Source of the DNA: Bacteroidetes bacterium UKL13-3 | Lineage (GTDB): Bacteria > Bacteroidota > Bacteroidia > UKL13-3 | DNA: 64,000 bases | Direction of reading: 5' to 3' | Assembly: GCA_001602415.1 (NCBI GenBank) | Contig: CP012155.1 | Location: 3,022,143 to 3,086,142 of the forward strand | In this document: piece by piece, positions 27,201 to 35,375 of the stretch | Numbering within the stretch: the first letter of the stretch is position 1 | How the letters are laid out: every line of letters begins with the position of its first letter | Translations under genes and position numbers: made by a program | The notes under the pieces: model-generated | What the model was told of the DNA's origin: nothing | The model's input: only the letters and a program-made list of their open reading frames with translations | The model's database searches: none

Positions 27201-27427
27201 CAAAAATTCAATTACATAAATCAATTAAGACCACAATACAACCTAAACTAAACGACCCAAATATTGAACTAAATTCATTCATCATTTCAAATACACCTTA
27301 CAACCAATTGACACATTGGAAAGGACAAGAAAGCATGGAGGACTTTAATTCAAATCACATATTGTTTCAAAAAGAGCAACGACAATTTTATATTCAAATA
27401 ATCATTGACAAACAAATAAAGAAATAG
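24260..27427 (+). CDS. Type III-like (Res) restriction helicase-nuclease
   Basis: A 1055-residue protein whose ATG overlaps the preceding stop codon by one base (TAATG). The superfamily 2 helicase core has Walker A (WNATGSGKTLLMH, about residue 160), the box LVLVDEGHRGAGG, motif III FEYSATF and motif VI IQLFGRGVRLKGY. Near the C-terminus, FPDFILWL and SFIDPKGL give the Asp ... Asp-x-Lys order of a PD-(D/E)XK endonuclease, as in type III Res subunits. It would translocate on or switch along DNA and cut unmethylated targets together with Mod. Last gene of the operon. Start at 24233 lies in the previous gene and is rejected. Confidence 0.92.
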   Translation: MAKLSSSLVLNKYILNLFGVTDLEALSIDLKDSSLEGYDENNISHFHHALVARFYSNANLPKELLLQYDQNIFSHTQTISEKRNEPIKWKYFQYMALLFTEIYLDKYFSDKTALQSELNTFLEFNHGRNGNDFKAISTFKLENNVNDLNKLAYWNATGSGKTLLMHINILQYRYYLKTHNLEKGLNRIIVLTPNEGLSKQHLKEFAQSGMEAELFDKTGGSLFAGQKIEIIDIHKLEETSGNKTVAVEAFEGNNLVLVDEGHRGAGGTEWKDKRNRLCESGFSFEYSATFGQAVHALSGAKQKTLIDEYGKATLFDYSYRYFYNDGYGKDYQILNLNEQWHEAGKEERVVLYLTASLLSFYEQLLVFKENGKEIEPFLIDKPLAIFVGGKVTKSISKETASDVVEVLKFLESFVKNDGQSIERIKLLLDSKDGLNNEMGHSIFRNAFKEIRKSGRTAKTVYQDVLKEVFNSEVAGASLHIDNLKGQDGEIGLRIGNADYFGVINVGDDKGLLKICEAHKMLVDEKDFSTSLFHDINSKGSKVNVLIGSKKFSEGWSSWRVSTMGLLNIGRGEGSEIIQLFGRGVRLKGYKFSLKRSTALDASLRPAYIPEVLPILETLNIFGLRADYMQQFKDYLEEEGLPTDSDFEKITVDILPTISDLSEKKLKYIRVKDGSNFKRDVLVDAVISEKVPPVLIDWYPKVQVLKSSKLTNVTTVVAIEEGKLENLHIAFLDWNRIYFDIQKFKNERSWYNVNLSVEALKDILLSPDWYTLQIPSTELEINDYSKVKLWHELALSLLKSFIERLYNYQKNKFYSDKIEVAILDSNNPNFEAEYNFLVKKTEDRLIGKLKELKEIVRKKEFQENFKIDNDFEALYANLHLYQPLIYIDKGRYEEVIRIQPVPLNKGERDLVEDLKLYFDNNTEFFKDKQLYLLRNMSKKGIGFFEANNFFPDFILWLVIGDKQYVSFIDPKGLRQIQGLTDPKIQLHKSIKTTIQPKLNDPNIELNSFIISNTPYNQLTHWKGQESMEDFNSNHILFQKEQRQFYIQIIIDKQIKK

Positions 27428-27450
27428 GAAATGCCAACGCAGCAGTCATA

Positions 27451-27516
27451 CACATTTGCAAGCCACACAAGCCAGCCCACGAGCCAAAGCTTGCAAAAGA
27501 GTATGCCTGCACCACG
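27451..27516 (+). repeat. Right structured repeat flanking the defence island
   Basis: Begins CACATTTG (27451-27458) and ends GCACCACG (27509-27516), 24 nt after the last stop codon. A perfect 9-bp stem pairs TTTGCAAGC (27455-27463) with GCTTGCAAA (27489-27497) around a loop containing ACACAAGCC. Same block order and loop as the left copy, same orientation, different stem sequence. It could also act as the transcription end of the operon. Confidence 0.6.
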
Positions 27517-28000
27517 CCAAGACAAATTCAATTTTTTTCTTCCCTCCCTTCAGTGTTTTAATTTTTTCGCCACCCACAGCCGACACTTTAATGATTGGTC
27601 AGAAACAGCGAAAACCTATACTGGACAAGACTTGACAATGACGGTGGACATTAGGCCAGCTTGTAACAGCTAGAGTTTCGTGGTGGCCGGAGGCCAAGCC
27701 AGGAATTGAAAATCATCGAAATGCCAATAAAAACAATTACCCTAATGAGATAAACTCCGGTTGAACAGCTTGTCCCGCATTATGCGGGAGAACCGGTTAA
27801 GAGCACTATAAAATTGTTATGGATTTTTCGTGTTGGGGTTTTATGGGTTAATAGGCTTTGCGTTTATGAGTGTTTCATTTTTTGTGTTGGTAATAACCAT
27901 TTAAAAGTATATTTTTTTATGCGTTCCATTCCTTTTTGCTTATTTGCACAAAGTATAATTTAAGAATAAAATAATTAATACGTTAAAGCAATTTTTTGAT
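27517..28000. other. Non-coding region after the defence island
   Basis: About 480 nt (570 from the last stop codon) without a credible gene. The first part continues the repeat-type sequence to about 27675, ending ACATTAGGCCAGCTTGTAACAG-like sequence; an 80-codon frame through it (27431-27673) is low-complexity, has no start context and is regarded as non-coding. From 27830 the DNA becomes AT-rich and must hold the promoter of the phosphatase gene. Confidence 0.6.
27757..27796. terminator. Nested hairpin, terminator-like without a T-tract
   Basis: CCGGTT (27757-27762) pairs with AACCGG (27791-27796), and inside it CCCGCA (27774-27779) pairs with TGCGGG (27783-27788) over a TTA loop. A strong structure, but no run of T follows, so it may be a repeat remnant or RNA-stability element rather than an intrinsic terminator. 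Confidence 0.4.
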
Positions 28001-28615
28001 ATGCCCGCTAAACAAATATTCATCATTCGTCATGGAGAAACAGAATACAATAAACTCAATATTGTACAGGGCAGTGGCGTTGATAACGATTTAAACGAAA
28101 CCGGCACCAAACAAGCGCAACAGTTTTTTGATATGTATCAGCGTTTTCCATTTGATTTGGTATACACTTCAGCACTTAAACGTTCGCAACAAAGTGTAGC
28201 CGGCTTTTTACAAAAGGGGATTCAACATGTTGTGATGCCCGAATTGAACGAGATTAGTTGGGGCGATTTTGAAGGCAAACCTCAAACACTTGAACAACGT
28301 GCACTCTATTGGCAAATGATTCATAAGTGGAACGCGGGTGAGTTGGATGCCAAAATACCCAATGGTGAAAGTCCTTTAGAAATGCAGCAGCGTCAGAAAA
28401 AAGTGTTTCATTCTATTGTTGAGAATGAAGCCAAAAATATATTGATATGCATGCATGGGCGTGCCATGAAAAGCTTTTTGTGTTTATTGCTTAATATACC
28501 CCTTACTCAAATGGACGATTTTCCGCACGTAAATTTATGTTTATACCAACTTGAATATGTTAATGGATACTTTTCTTTGCTTAAACATAACAGCACAGAT
28601 CATTTAAACATGTAG
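28001..28615 (+). CDS. Histidine phosphatase family protein (phosphoglycerate mutase-like)
   Basis: A 204-residue cytoplasmic protein with the catalytic RHGE motif (IIRHGETEYNKLN, phospho-histidine) near residue 10, the second arginine/Glu region SALKRSQQSV and ELNEISWGDFEGK, and the C-terminal catalytic histidine in ICMHGRAMKSFL. The substrate cannot be told; family members act on sugar phosphates, alpha-ribazole phosphate or others. Starts at the ATG at 28001. Confidence 0.9.
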   Translation: MPAKQIFIIRHGETEYNKLNIVQGSGVDNDLNETGTKQAQQFFDMYQRFPFDLVYTSALKRSQQSVAGFLQKGIQHVVMPELNEISWGDFEGKPQTLEQRALYWQMIHKWNAGELDAKIPNGESPLEMQQRQKKVFHSIVENEAKNILICMHGRAMKSFLCLLLNIPLTQMDDFPHVNLCLYQLEYVNGYFSLLKHNSTDHLNM

Positions 28616-28686
28616 GTTGATTTTTTTATAAACGGTTTCTATCATTTGAACTGTACCTTTATATTTGTTGATATATTTTAAAGAAC

Positions 28687-30813
28687 ATGAAAAAATATCT
28701 TTATATCGCAGGGCTATTTATAGCAGCGTGCGGCAGCAAACAAATGGAACAGAAAAAGCTAACAGTATTATCCTACCCCAATACACACAAAGGAGATGTA
28801 GTAGATGATTATTTTGGAACCAAAGTAGCCGACCCATACCAGTGGTTGGAAAACGATACCGCTACCGAAGTAATACAGTGGGTTAAAGAACAAAATAAGG
28901 TAACAACAAATTACTTGGAACAAATTCCGTATCGCGAGCAAATCAAGAAACGCCTTACCGAAATCTGGAATTTCCCCAAATACAGTTCACCATTCAAAGA
29001 AGGAGAATGGTATTACTTTTTTAAAAATATTGGTCTTGAGAACCAAAGTATTTTGTATCGCCAAAAGGGGTTAAACGGAGAACCGGAGGTGTTTTTGGAT
29101 CCCAATAAGCTCAGCAGTGACGGAACAGTTTCGCTGGCAAGCTTTACGTTTAGCAAAGACCATAAATATTGTGCCGTAGGTATTGCACAAAGTGGTAGCG
29201 ACTGGAATGAGGTTTTTGTGATGGATGTTGCCACCAAACAAAAAACCACCGACCTTATTAAATGGGTAAAATTTAGTGGTGCCACCTGGTATAAAAACGG
29301 ATTTTATTATAGCCGTTATGATGAGCCGAAAAAGGGAAAAGAGTTTAGCAACCAGAATGAATACATGAAAATTTATTATCACACCATCGGGCAGGATCAA
29401 GCAAATGACGTGTTGGTGTATGAAGATAAAGCTCATCCGTTGCGTTATTTCAACGCAGGTATTACAGAAGATGAGCGTTTTATGTATATCAATATCAGTG
29501 AAGGAACCAGCGGGAATGAAATTCTTATTAAAGATCTTAGCAAAAATGATAAACAGTTTCGCGTATTGTTTAAAGGGTTCGAAAACAACTACAGCATCGT
29601 AGATAATGTAGGCGAAAATATTTTAGCAACTACCGATAAAGAAGCTGCCAAGTATAGGCTCATTGAAGTAAATCCGGCTCAACCAGCCGAGGCCAACTGG
29701 AAAACGATTATTCCGGCCAGCGATGATTTGCTGGAAGGTGTAAGCTACTGGGGTGGTAAATTGTTTGCCAGTTATCTGAAAGATGCCAGCACTCGTTTGT
29801 ATAAACTGAATGCTGATGGAACAGGAAAAACAGAAATTCAACTTCCGGGCATTGGAACAGCAAGTGGTATTTACGGTAAAAAAGAAGATACCGAAACGTT
29901 TTATACGTTTACCTCATTCACCAATCCGGGAGAAATTTACAAGTATGATTTAACAACCGGAAAATCTGAATTGTTCCGAAAAACAGAAGTGAACTTTAAT
30001 GCCGCTGATTTTGAAACCAAGCAAGTATTTTATACTTCAAAGGACGGAACAAAAGTGCCAATGTTTATTATGCATAAAAAGGGCTTGGTACTTGATGGAA
30101 CGAAACCAACACTACTTTATGGTTACGGAGGTTTTAACGTCTCACTTACTCCATCATTCAGTGTATCACGCATTATGTTCCTCGAGAATGGCGGAGTATA
30201 TGCAATTGCCAGTTTACGGGGCGGTGGAGAGTACGGAGAGGATTGGCACAAGGCAGGTATGTTAGAGAAAAAACAAAATGTGTTTGATGATTTTATTTCG
30301 GCAGCCGAGTTTTTAATTAGCGAAAAATATACTTCTTCGTCTAAGTTAGCTATTCATGGGGGTAGCAATGGCGGACTGCTTGTAGGCGCATGTATGACAC
30401 AACGCCCCGAATTGTTTAAAGTAGCCATACCTGCCGTGGGTGTGCTCGACATGTTAAAATATCATAAGTTTACCATTGGCTGGGGCTGGGCGGTTGAATA
30501 CGGCAGTAGCGAGAAAAAAGAACAGTTTGACTACTTAATCAAATACTCTCCACTGCACAATGTAAAAGAGGGCGTTAACTATCCGGCAACCATGATTATG
30601 ACAGCCGACCATGACGACCGTGTAGTACCGGCACACTCATTTAAGTTTGCTGCCGAATTGCAAAGCAAGCAACAAAAGGATGGCAACCCAACGCTTATTC
30701 GCATTGATAGCAAAGCAGGACACGGAGCCGGAAAACCAACCACCAAATTAATTGAAGATGCTGCCGATATGTGGAGTTTTATTCTGTGGAATTTGAATGC
30801 GGAAGTGAGGTAA
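28687..30813 (+). CDS. Prolyl oligopeptidase family serine peptidase, lipoprotein
   Basis: A 708-residue S9A peptidase. The N-terminus is a lipoprotein signal (LFIAACGSK; lipobox IAAC), so it is membrane-anchored on the periplasmic side. A seven-bladed propeller (about residues 85-430) precedes the alpha/beta hydrolase domain with nucleophile Ser in HGGSNGGLLVGA (about 559), Asp in ADHDDRVVP (about 643) and His in KAGHGAGK (about 679). It cleaves short peptides after proline. A TATATTTG -7-like element lies at 28660-28667 and a strong terminator follows the gene, so it is monocistronic. Confidence 0.95.
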   Translation: MKKYLYIAGLFIAACGSKQMEQKKLTVLSYPNTHKGDVVDDYFGTKVADPYQWLENDTATEVIQWVKEQNKVTTNYLEQIPYREQIKKRLTEIWNFPKYSSPFKEGEWYYFFKNIGLENQSILYRQKGLNGEPEVFLDPNKLSSDGTVSLASFTFSKDHKYCAVGIAQSGSDWNEVFVMDVATKQKTTDLIKWVKFSGATWYKNGFYYSRYDEPKKGKEFSNQNEYMKIYYHTIGQDQANDVLVYEDKAHPLRYFNAGITEDERFMYINISEGTSGNEILIKDLSKNDKQFRVLFKGFENNYSIVDNVGENILATTDKEAAKYRLIEVNPAQPAEANWKTIIPASDDLLEGVSYWGGKLFASYLKDASTRLYKLNADGTGKTEIQLPGIGTASGIYGKKEDTETFYTFTSFTNPGEIYKYDLTTGKSELFRKTEVNFNAADFETKQVFYTSKDGTKVPMFIMHKKGLVLDGTKPTLLYGYGGFNVSLTPSFSVSRIMFLENGGVYAIASLRGGGEYGEDWHKAGMLEKKQNVFDDFISAAEFLISEKYTSSSKLAIHGGSNGGLLVGACMTQRPELFKVAIPAVGVLDMLKYHKFTIGWGWAVEYGSSEKKEQFDYLIKYSPLHNVKEGVNYPATMIMTADHDDRVVPAHSFKFAAELQSKQQKDGNPTLIRIDSKAGHGAGKPTTKLIEDAADMWSFILWNLNAEVR

Positions 30814-30867
30814 CAGTTGCTTAAAAAGAGTAGCCGTTATAATTCTTTCATCTATACACTAATAAGG

Positions 30868-30907
30868 TAACCCAAAATAGTTAATCGCTGTTTTGGGTTA
30901 TTTTTTT
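30868..30907 (+). terminator. Rho-independent terminator of the prolyl oligopeptidase gene
   Basis: A perfect 10-bp stem, TAACCCAAAA (30868-30877) with TTTTGGGTTA (30891-30900), is followed by a run of seven T. It lies 55 nt after the stop codon. Confidence 0.85.
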
Positions 30908-30911
30908 GCAG

Positions 30912-31310
30912 TTATCGATTTAAATATATCCTGAGTGGTTCCCAATAATATTCTGTCCAACCATTTTCAATTGCCGCTGCTTTGTGCGCGGGAATACCGG
31001 TGTGAAAAAAATCCAATTCGCACCCTCCTTCAATATCCTTTAAAACAAATACCACTTCCGAAAAATGGCTTTCTGGCCAACCTTCTTCTTCTCCCCTCCA
31101 TGTTTGTATAATCTTTTTACCACGCTCAAGCACAACGTTTTTTCCGGTAATGTATCCACCAAAAGCACTAAAGTCCGTTCCTTCTTTATCTTCAATAATA
31201 GCCTCATCACCAGTAAAAGAACTATGAATCCGAGCATTCATTATACAGTTATATAGGTCAATGGCATCGGTTGGGAATAGGAGGGTTTGATGTGTATTCG
31301 CTGTTTCCAT
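30912..31310 (-). CDS. SRPBCC/AHSA1-family protein
   Basis: A 132-residue protein starting METANT at 31310. The sequence shows the START-like fold of AHSA1 proteins: YNCIMNARIHSSFTGD near the start, FSAFGGYITGKNVVLERGKKIIQTWRGE in the middle (the characteristic I-x-x-x-W turn), SEVVFVLKDIEGGCELDFFHTGIP, and a C-terminal helix GWTEYYWEPLRIYL. These bind hydrophobic ligands or Hsp90-like partners; function here unknown. It is separated from the upstream nuclease gene by a terminator. Confidence 0.88.
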   Translation of the reverse strand: METANTHQTLLFPTDAIDLYNCIMNARIHSSFTGDEAIIEDKEGTDFSAFGGYITGKNVVLERGKKIIQTWRGEEEGWPESHFSEVVFVLKDIEGGCELDFFHTGIPAHKAAAIENGWTEYYWEPLRIYLNR

Positions 31311-31328
31311 ACACACGAAAGTAAACAA

Positions 31329-31361
31329 AAAACGCTTTCCGTTGCGTTCAGAAAGCGTTTT
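31329..31361 (-). terminator. Rho-independent terminator of the secreted nuclease gene
   Basis: A perfect 11-bp stem, AAAACGCTTTC (31329-31339) with GAAAGCGTTTT (31351-31361). Read on the minus strand it is followed by a T-rich run, ending the transcript of the gene that stops at 31383. Confidence 0.85.
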
Positions 31362-31382
31362 GATTGTTAAATAAAGAATGGA

Positions 31383-33944
31383 TTATTCGATGATGAGTTT
31401 TTTCACCACCGAACCATTTTCAGTTTGCAGTTTCACGAAGTAAATTCCTTGTTTACCTAACTCCAACTTAGTAGATGATTGCATAGTTTTATCTAATATA
31501 ACTTTTCCTGCAATATCGGTAACAGTTAGAGTTGCCGACTTAATAGATATGTCTTTGATGTCAATGGTTACCAATCCAGTTGATGGGTTTGGATACAGTG
31601 TCAATACATTTGTATTAAGCAGGTTGTTTAATCCATTGGTTTTTTCAAGTGTAAAGTAGTTTGGGCTTGTAGATTGCAACGAAATATTAGTGGCCGATAA
31701 TCTAATTTTTGCTTTATCTGTTGGTGGCAAACCTTCCGTGTTTACATTGAGCAACCCCTTGGTCGATGCCGGAACTCTTGCTAGGTTTTTGTATAACGTA
31801 TCAGCAATAAGCAAGTCGATAGAAACAGAATCAACCAAGGTACTATTCCAGGTAATATCAGCTGCGCCATTAGCAATGAGCCATTTTTCACCACCAACCG
31901 GAGAAGTAATGGTTAACGAAGGTTGCTCAGCCACACCGCAATTAGTAGGATTTGCAATCCATGAAAGGTTGTTAAAGTTAATTCGGCATACAAAGTTTAC
32001 ACTGTCAATAAATGGGTTTCTGTTTTTTTGCACGGAGGCTATATACTCGTTACGGGCAATTTCATAAGCATCGGGTAAATCTTGGAAATGCCATTTTTTG
32101 AGTATTGAATCATTTTGAACTGCAGCAGTAATAGCACCTAATGACCAGTTGTTTTGGCTAATTCCGTTGTAGGCAATACACATGTAAAACAGAGCACGTG
32201 CGGCATCACCTTTGTGGCTATCTTTGGGTTCATAAACTGTTCTTCCACTTGCATCTTTACCCAACTTACCCAAACCGTTTTGTGAGGTAACCGTAACCAC
32301 TTCGCCTAAAGGATTATTAGAGCGAACATTATTTCCAGCAATCTGATCGGCAGGGAACAAGTGGTGCAAATCATTAAACTCCTGAAACTCCCTTCCGTTA
32401 GCAGCATTTGGCCATGTTGGTGTGCTTCGGGTTGGCATCCAGCTTTGTGGAAAGGTGTGCTCACGAGTTAGGGCTCCACCAGACGTGTTTCCCCACCATA
32501 TAAATGGCTCATCATATACATACGGAATATCCGTATACACGCAGTTCACTACTTTTTTCCCACCAACAGTATCGCGGGTGTAAAAATTATTAATAAGAGT
32601 CGCTGTGTAGTTGCCATAAAATACGGTATCGTGCGGAGCAACTTTTGCGCTTAAGGCACCCACAAAGTTGCTGGCTGTTGAGTTAATGCCCGCATAGTAT
32701 GAACCAGGATTTCCGGTTAACGTTGTGGTGTTGCCTGATAGTGGATTGGTGGTTAAATAGTTTTCAAAACCAGCAGGTCCATTAAATGAAAATACTTTAA
32801 AATAATAGGTTGAATTGGCAATAAGGTTTGATGGCTTAAAGGATGTATCGGTTCCGATATATGCAACTTGATTGCCGCCAATGTAATCACCGCGATTATA
32901 TGTTACACCATCAACAGGAGTTTCGTTTACCCGACTTCCTTGTTTACGCAAAACAATGTACCCTTCTGGTTTTTGTGTTGGATGTTTAAACCCAATATTA
33001 AACGTGTAAGCTCTCACATTGGTAAACGATAAGTTGCTGGGTTGTATAGCCGGTTCGGTTGCAAAGTTTCCTCCGATGCCGTATAGGTTGATTATAAATG
33101 TGCCATTATCGGCATCATTACTGTTGATGGTAATAGTTGCTCGACTACTTCCTAATGATGCAGGTGCGAAATTCAGGTTAAAAGTTTCAGATGACCCTGC
33201 GGCAACACTGGTTGGTGCGTTGCTGATCGAATAATCAGCGGCCCCATCACCAGTAATGGTAATAGATGAAATGGTTAACGAGTTTACCAAACCTAGATTT
33301 TGGATAGTAAATGGTGTGCTTACGGTTTTGCCGTTGATATGTGTTACACCATTTGCAAGGGTTTTGCCACCCGTTCTTACTTCAATAGTTGCGGCATTGC
33401 TTGGTGCTGGTTTCGCCAATATAATATTATCTAATGCTACGTTGGAACCAGCTACTTTAGTTGCATAGAAAAAGCGCGCATAACGAGCCGTTGATGGAAT
33501 AGCAACCGAATCTCTCACAAATGAACTCGACATAGAAGTATAATCTTTTACATCCGTCCATGTATTTCCATCAACAGAACTTTGAATCTTGAAACTTCCT
33601 GTAAATGGTGGATTGGGAGAGATCGCTGTTCCTCTGATGGAATAACTTAATTGACCTGGTTTTTCGGCAAACCATATTTGCACATATTCCCCTTCGCCAT
33701 CCAACCTGCATGCTGCCGAACCGTCCGAACCAGTTGCATAAACAAATGGCGTAGTTCCCGTAACCGATGCATCTAACTTGGTTGACCAGCCTGTTTTGTT
33801 GGTATAAGTAACAGGAGGATTTGAGGCAGATCCCGTGCTTGCACCAGATGGTGATGGATTTACAAAACTCCAAGAGGTGGGCAATGTTGTTTGGGCATGA
33901 ATAAAATAGGGCAGAATGAATGTAAGTAGAAATAATTTTTTCAT
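31383..33944 (-). CDS. Secreted endonuclease I with T9SS sorting domain
   Basis: An 853-residue secreted protein. ATG 33944 gives the signal peptide MKKLFLLTFILPYFIHAQ. The N-terminal 190 residues are a jelly-roll-like module, followed by an HYDIN/ASPM-type beta domain (TFNLNFAPASLGSSRATITI). The catalytic part (about 430-650) is endonuclease I: TREHTFPQSWMPT, NDLHHLFPADQIAGNNVRSN and GDAARALFYMCIAY. An Ig-like segment precedes the C-terminal type A sorting domain (LTLYPNPSTGLVTID ... ENGSVVKKLIIE) that sends it through the type IX system to the surface or medium, where it would degrade DNA or RNA for nutrients. Confidence 0.95.
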   Translation of the reverse strand: MKKLFLLTFILPYFIHAQTTLPTSWSFVNPSPSGASTGSASNPPVTYTNKTGWSTKLDASVTGTTPFVYATGSDGSAACRLDGEGEYVQIWFAEKPGQLSYSIRGTAISPNPPFTGSFKIQSSVDGNTWTDVKDYTSMSSSFVRDSVAIPSTARYARFFYATKVAGSNVALDNIILAKPAPSNAATIEVRTGGKTLANGVTHINGKTVSTPFTIQNLGLVNSLTISSITITGDGAADYSISNAPTSVAAGSSETFNLNFAPASLGSSRATITINSNDADNGTFIINLYGIGGNFATEPAIQPSNLSFTNVRAYTFNIGFKHPTQKPEGYIVLRKQGSRVNETPVDGVTYNRGDYIGGNQVAYIGTDTSFKPSNLIANSTYYFKVFSFNGPAGFENYLTTNPLSGNTTTLTGNPGSYYAGINSTASNFVGALSAKVAPHDTVFYGNYTATLINNFYTRDTVGGKKVVNCVYTDIPYVYDEPFIWWGNTSGGALTREHTFPQSWMPTRSTPTWPNAANGREFQEFNDLHHLFPADQIAGNNVRSNNPLGEVVTVTSQNGLGKLGKDASGRTVYEPKDSHKGDAARALFYMCIAYNGISQNNWSLGAITAAVQNDSILKKWHFQDLPDAYEIARNEYIASVQKNRNPFIDSVNFVCRINFNNLSWIANPTNCGVAEQPSLTITSPVGGEKWLIANGAADITWNSTLVDSVSIDLLIADTLYKNLARVPASTKGLLNVNTEGLPPTDKAKIRLSATNISLQSTSPNYFTLEKTNGLNNLLNTNVLTLYPNPSTGLVTIDIKDISIKSATLTVTDIAGKVILDKTMQSSTKLELGKQGIYFVKLQTENGSVVKKLIIE

Positions 33945-34076
33945 GTACGGTGTTGTATTAACCATGCAAGGTTAAAGCAAATATGGTTCAAAACCTTGTG
34001 CCTGAACTGAAAATCACGTTAAATTTATGTAAGCGGTTTGTTTTCATTTGGCAAACATTTAAATAAAATAACACTA

Positions 34077-35375
34077 CTATTCGCACTTGTTTAGCCACAT
34101 TGCCCGGTACAACTTGTTTTTGTCATATTCGTCTGCTTGCTTTTCGGTGTTAAAGACCCTACTTCCGCGCGGATCATTTCCCACACCTGCCAAATAGGCC
34201 CAGTTACCCCAATTGCTGCATACGTCATAATCAATTAGTTGTTGCTCAAAATAAGCCGCACCCCAACGCCAATCGAGTTTGAGTTGATGACATAAATAGC
34301 TCGCAACATTTTGTCGCCCTCGGTTACTCATAAACCCGGTGAGTTTGAGCTCAAGCATATTGGCATCAATAAAATCGTTTCCTGTTTTTCCGTTTATCCA
34401 ATTGTTAAAAAGTATGGGGTTGTGCTCTATTATGGTTTTTCCAGCTGCTTTAATTCCTTGTTGCATAAAAAAACTGTGCTTATGTTTTTTCATCATAAAG
34501 CGAAAATAGTCGCGCCACAAGAGCTCAAATACTAACCAATAGGTAGATTCATTTGCGCCAACCTCTTCTTCATACCGTTTAATTTCATGATAAATTTGGC
34601 GAGCAGAAAGGCAGCCTAACGCTAACCAAGCTGAAAACTTTGACGAATAATTTTCTCCCACTAAACTATTGCGGGTTTCTTTATATGAAGAAATGGATTG
34701 CGTTTCGAACAGGTATGTATCTAGCCTTTTTTTACCCTCCGATTCGCCTCCATTAAAAATAATCGAAGCACGGCTATCAGGAACAACCTCTTCCAACCCT
34801 AGTCCTGAAATAGTGGGTAATTGAAGCGGTTCTATTTCTGGTGAATTAATAACGCTAGGCTCAACAAACACATCACGAATGGTTGATTCGACCTCAATAT
34901 TTTTTCTGAATCGCGTAAACACATCGGGTATATCTTTTAATGGAAAGGGTAAATCTTGTGCATGGTATAAGGTACTTGTGCTAAATGTTTCGAGCACACA
35001 ATTGTGCTGTTCCAACGCTGTTTCAACTGCAGCTTGGGTTTGTAGTTCCTCGTATGCCACTTCTTTTTTTGCAAATACTTTTTGCACTCCATGCTTGATA
35101 ACAAGCTTAGAAATTTCAACCTCAGGTTTTCCGCTCACCAAGCACAATCCCGAACCAATTGCTCTGAGGTTTTTGTCAAGGTCGTTTAATGATTCTAACA
35201 AAAATTGTGTGCGAAACTTTCCCATTTTAACAAACCCAAATTCTGTTGTGCGAAAATGAGATTCATCTATACAAAAAACAGGGATCACTTCATCACTTTG
35301 TGCAATTGCTTGCACCAAAGTTTCATTATCGTGCAAGCGCAAATCTGTTTTAAACCAAACAATACTCCTTTTCAT
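34077..35375 (-). CDS. Cryptochrome DASH / photolyase
   Basis: A 432-residue FAD flavoprotein of the photolyase superfamily. The N-terminal alpha/beta domain begins KRSIVWFKTDLRLHDNETL and binds an antenna cofactor. The C-terminal FAD domain has LWRDYFRFMMKKH, ELKLTGFMSNRGRQNVAS, LDWRWGAAYFEQQLIDYDV and NWGNWAYLAGVGNDPR, the DASH-type signature. DASH proteins repair cyclobutane dimers in single-stranded or looped DNA with blue light. The start codon directly abuts the stop of the upstream FeS photolyase gene, so both are one operon. Confidence 0.94.
   Translation of the reverse strand: MKRSIVWFKTDLRLHDNETLVQAIAQSDEVIPVFCIDESHFRTTEFGFVKMGKFRTQFLLESLNDLDKNLRAIGSGLCLVSGKPEVEISKLVIKHGVQKVFAKKEVAYEELQTQAAVETALEQHNCVLETFSTSTLYHAQDLPFPLKDIPDVFTRFRKNIEVESTIRDVFVEPSVINSPEIEPLQLPTISGLGLEEVVPDSRASIIFNGGESEGKKRLDTYLFETQSISSYKETRNSLVGENYSSKFSAWLALGCLSARQIYHEIKRYEEEVGANESTYWLVFELLWRDYFRFMMKKHKHSFFMQQGIKAAGKTIIEHNPILFNNWINGKTGNDFIDANMLELKLTGFMSNRGRQNVASYLCHQLKLDWRWGAAYFEQQLIDYDVCSNWGNWAYLAGVGNDPRGSRVFNTEKQADEYDKNKLYRAMWLNKCE

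Noticed and set aside
15832..27427. Classification of the island as DISARM or BREX
   Set aside because: The SNF2 helicase and methyltransferase recall DISARM, but no drmA/B/C-type genes are present; no PglZ or BrxC for BREX.
27431..27673. 80-codon frame immediately after the Res-like gene
   Set aside because: Low-complexity, Ser/Thr/Gln-rich translation of DNA that is better explained as the structured repeat; no family signature.
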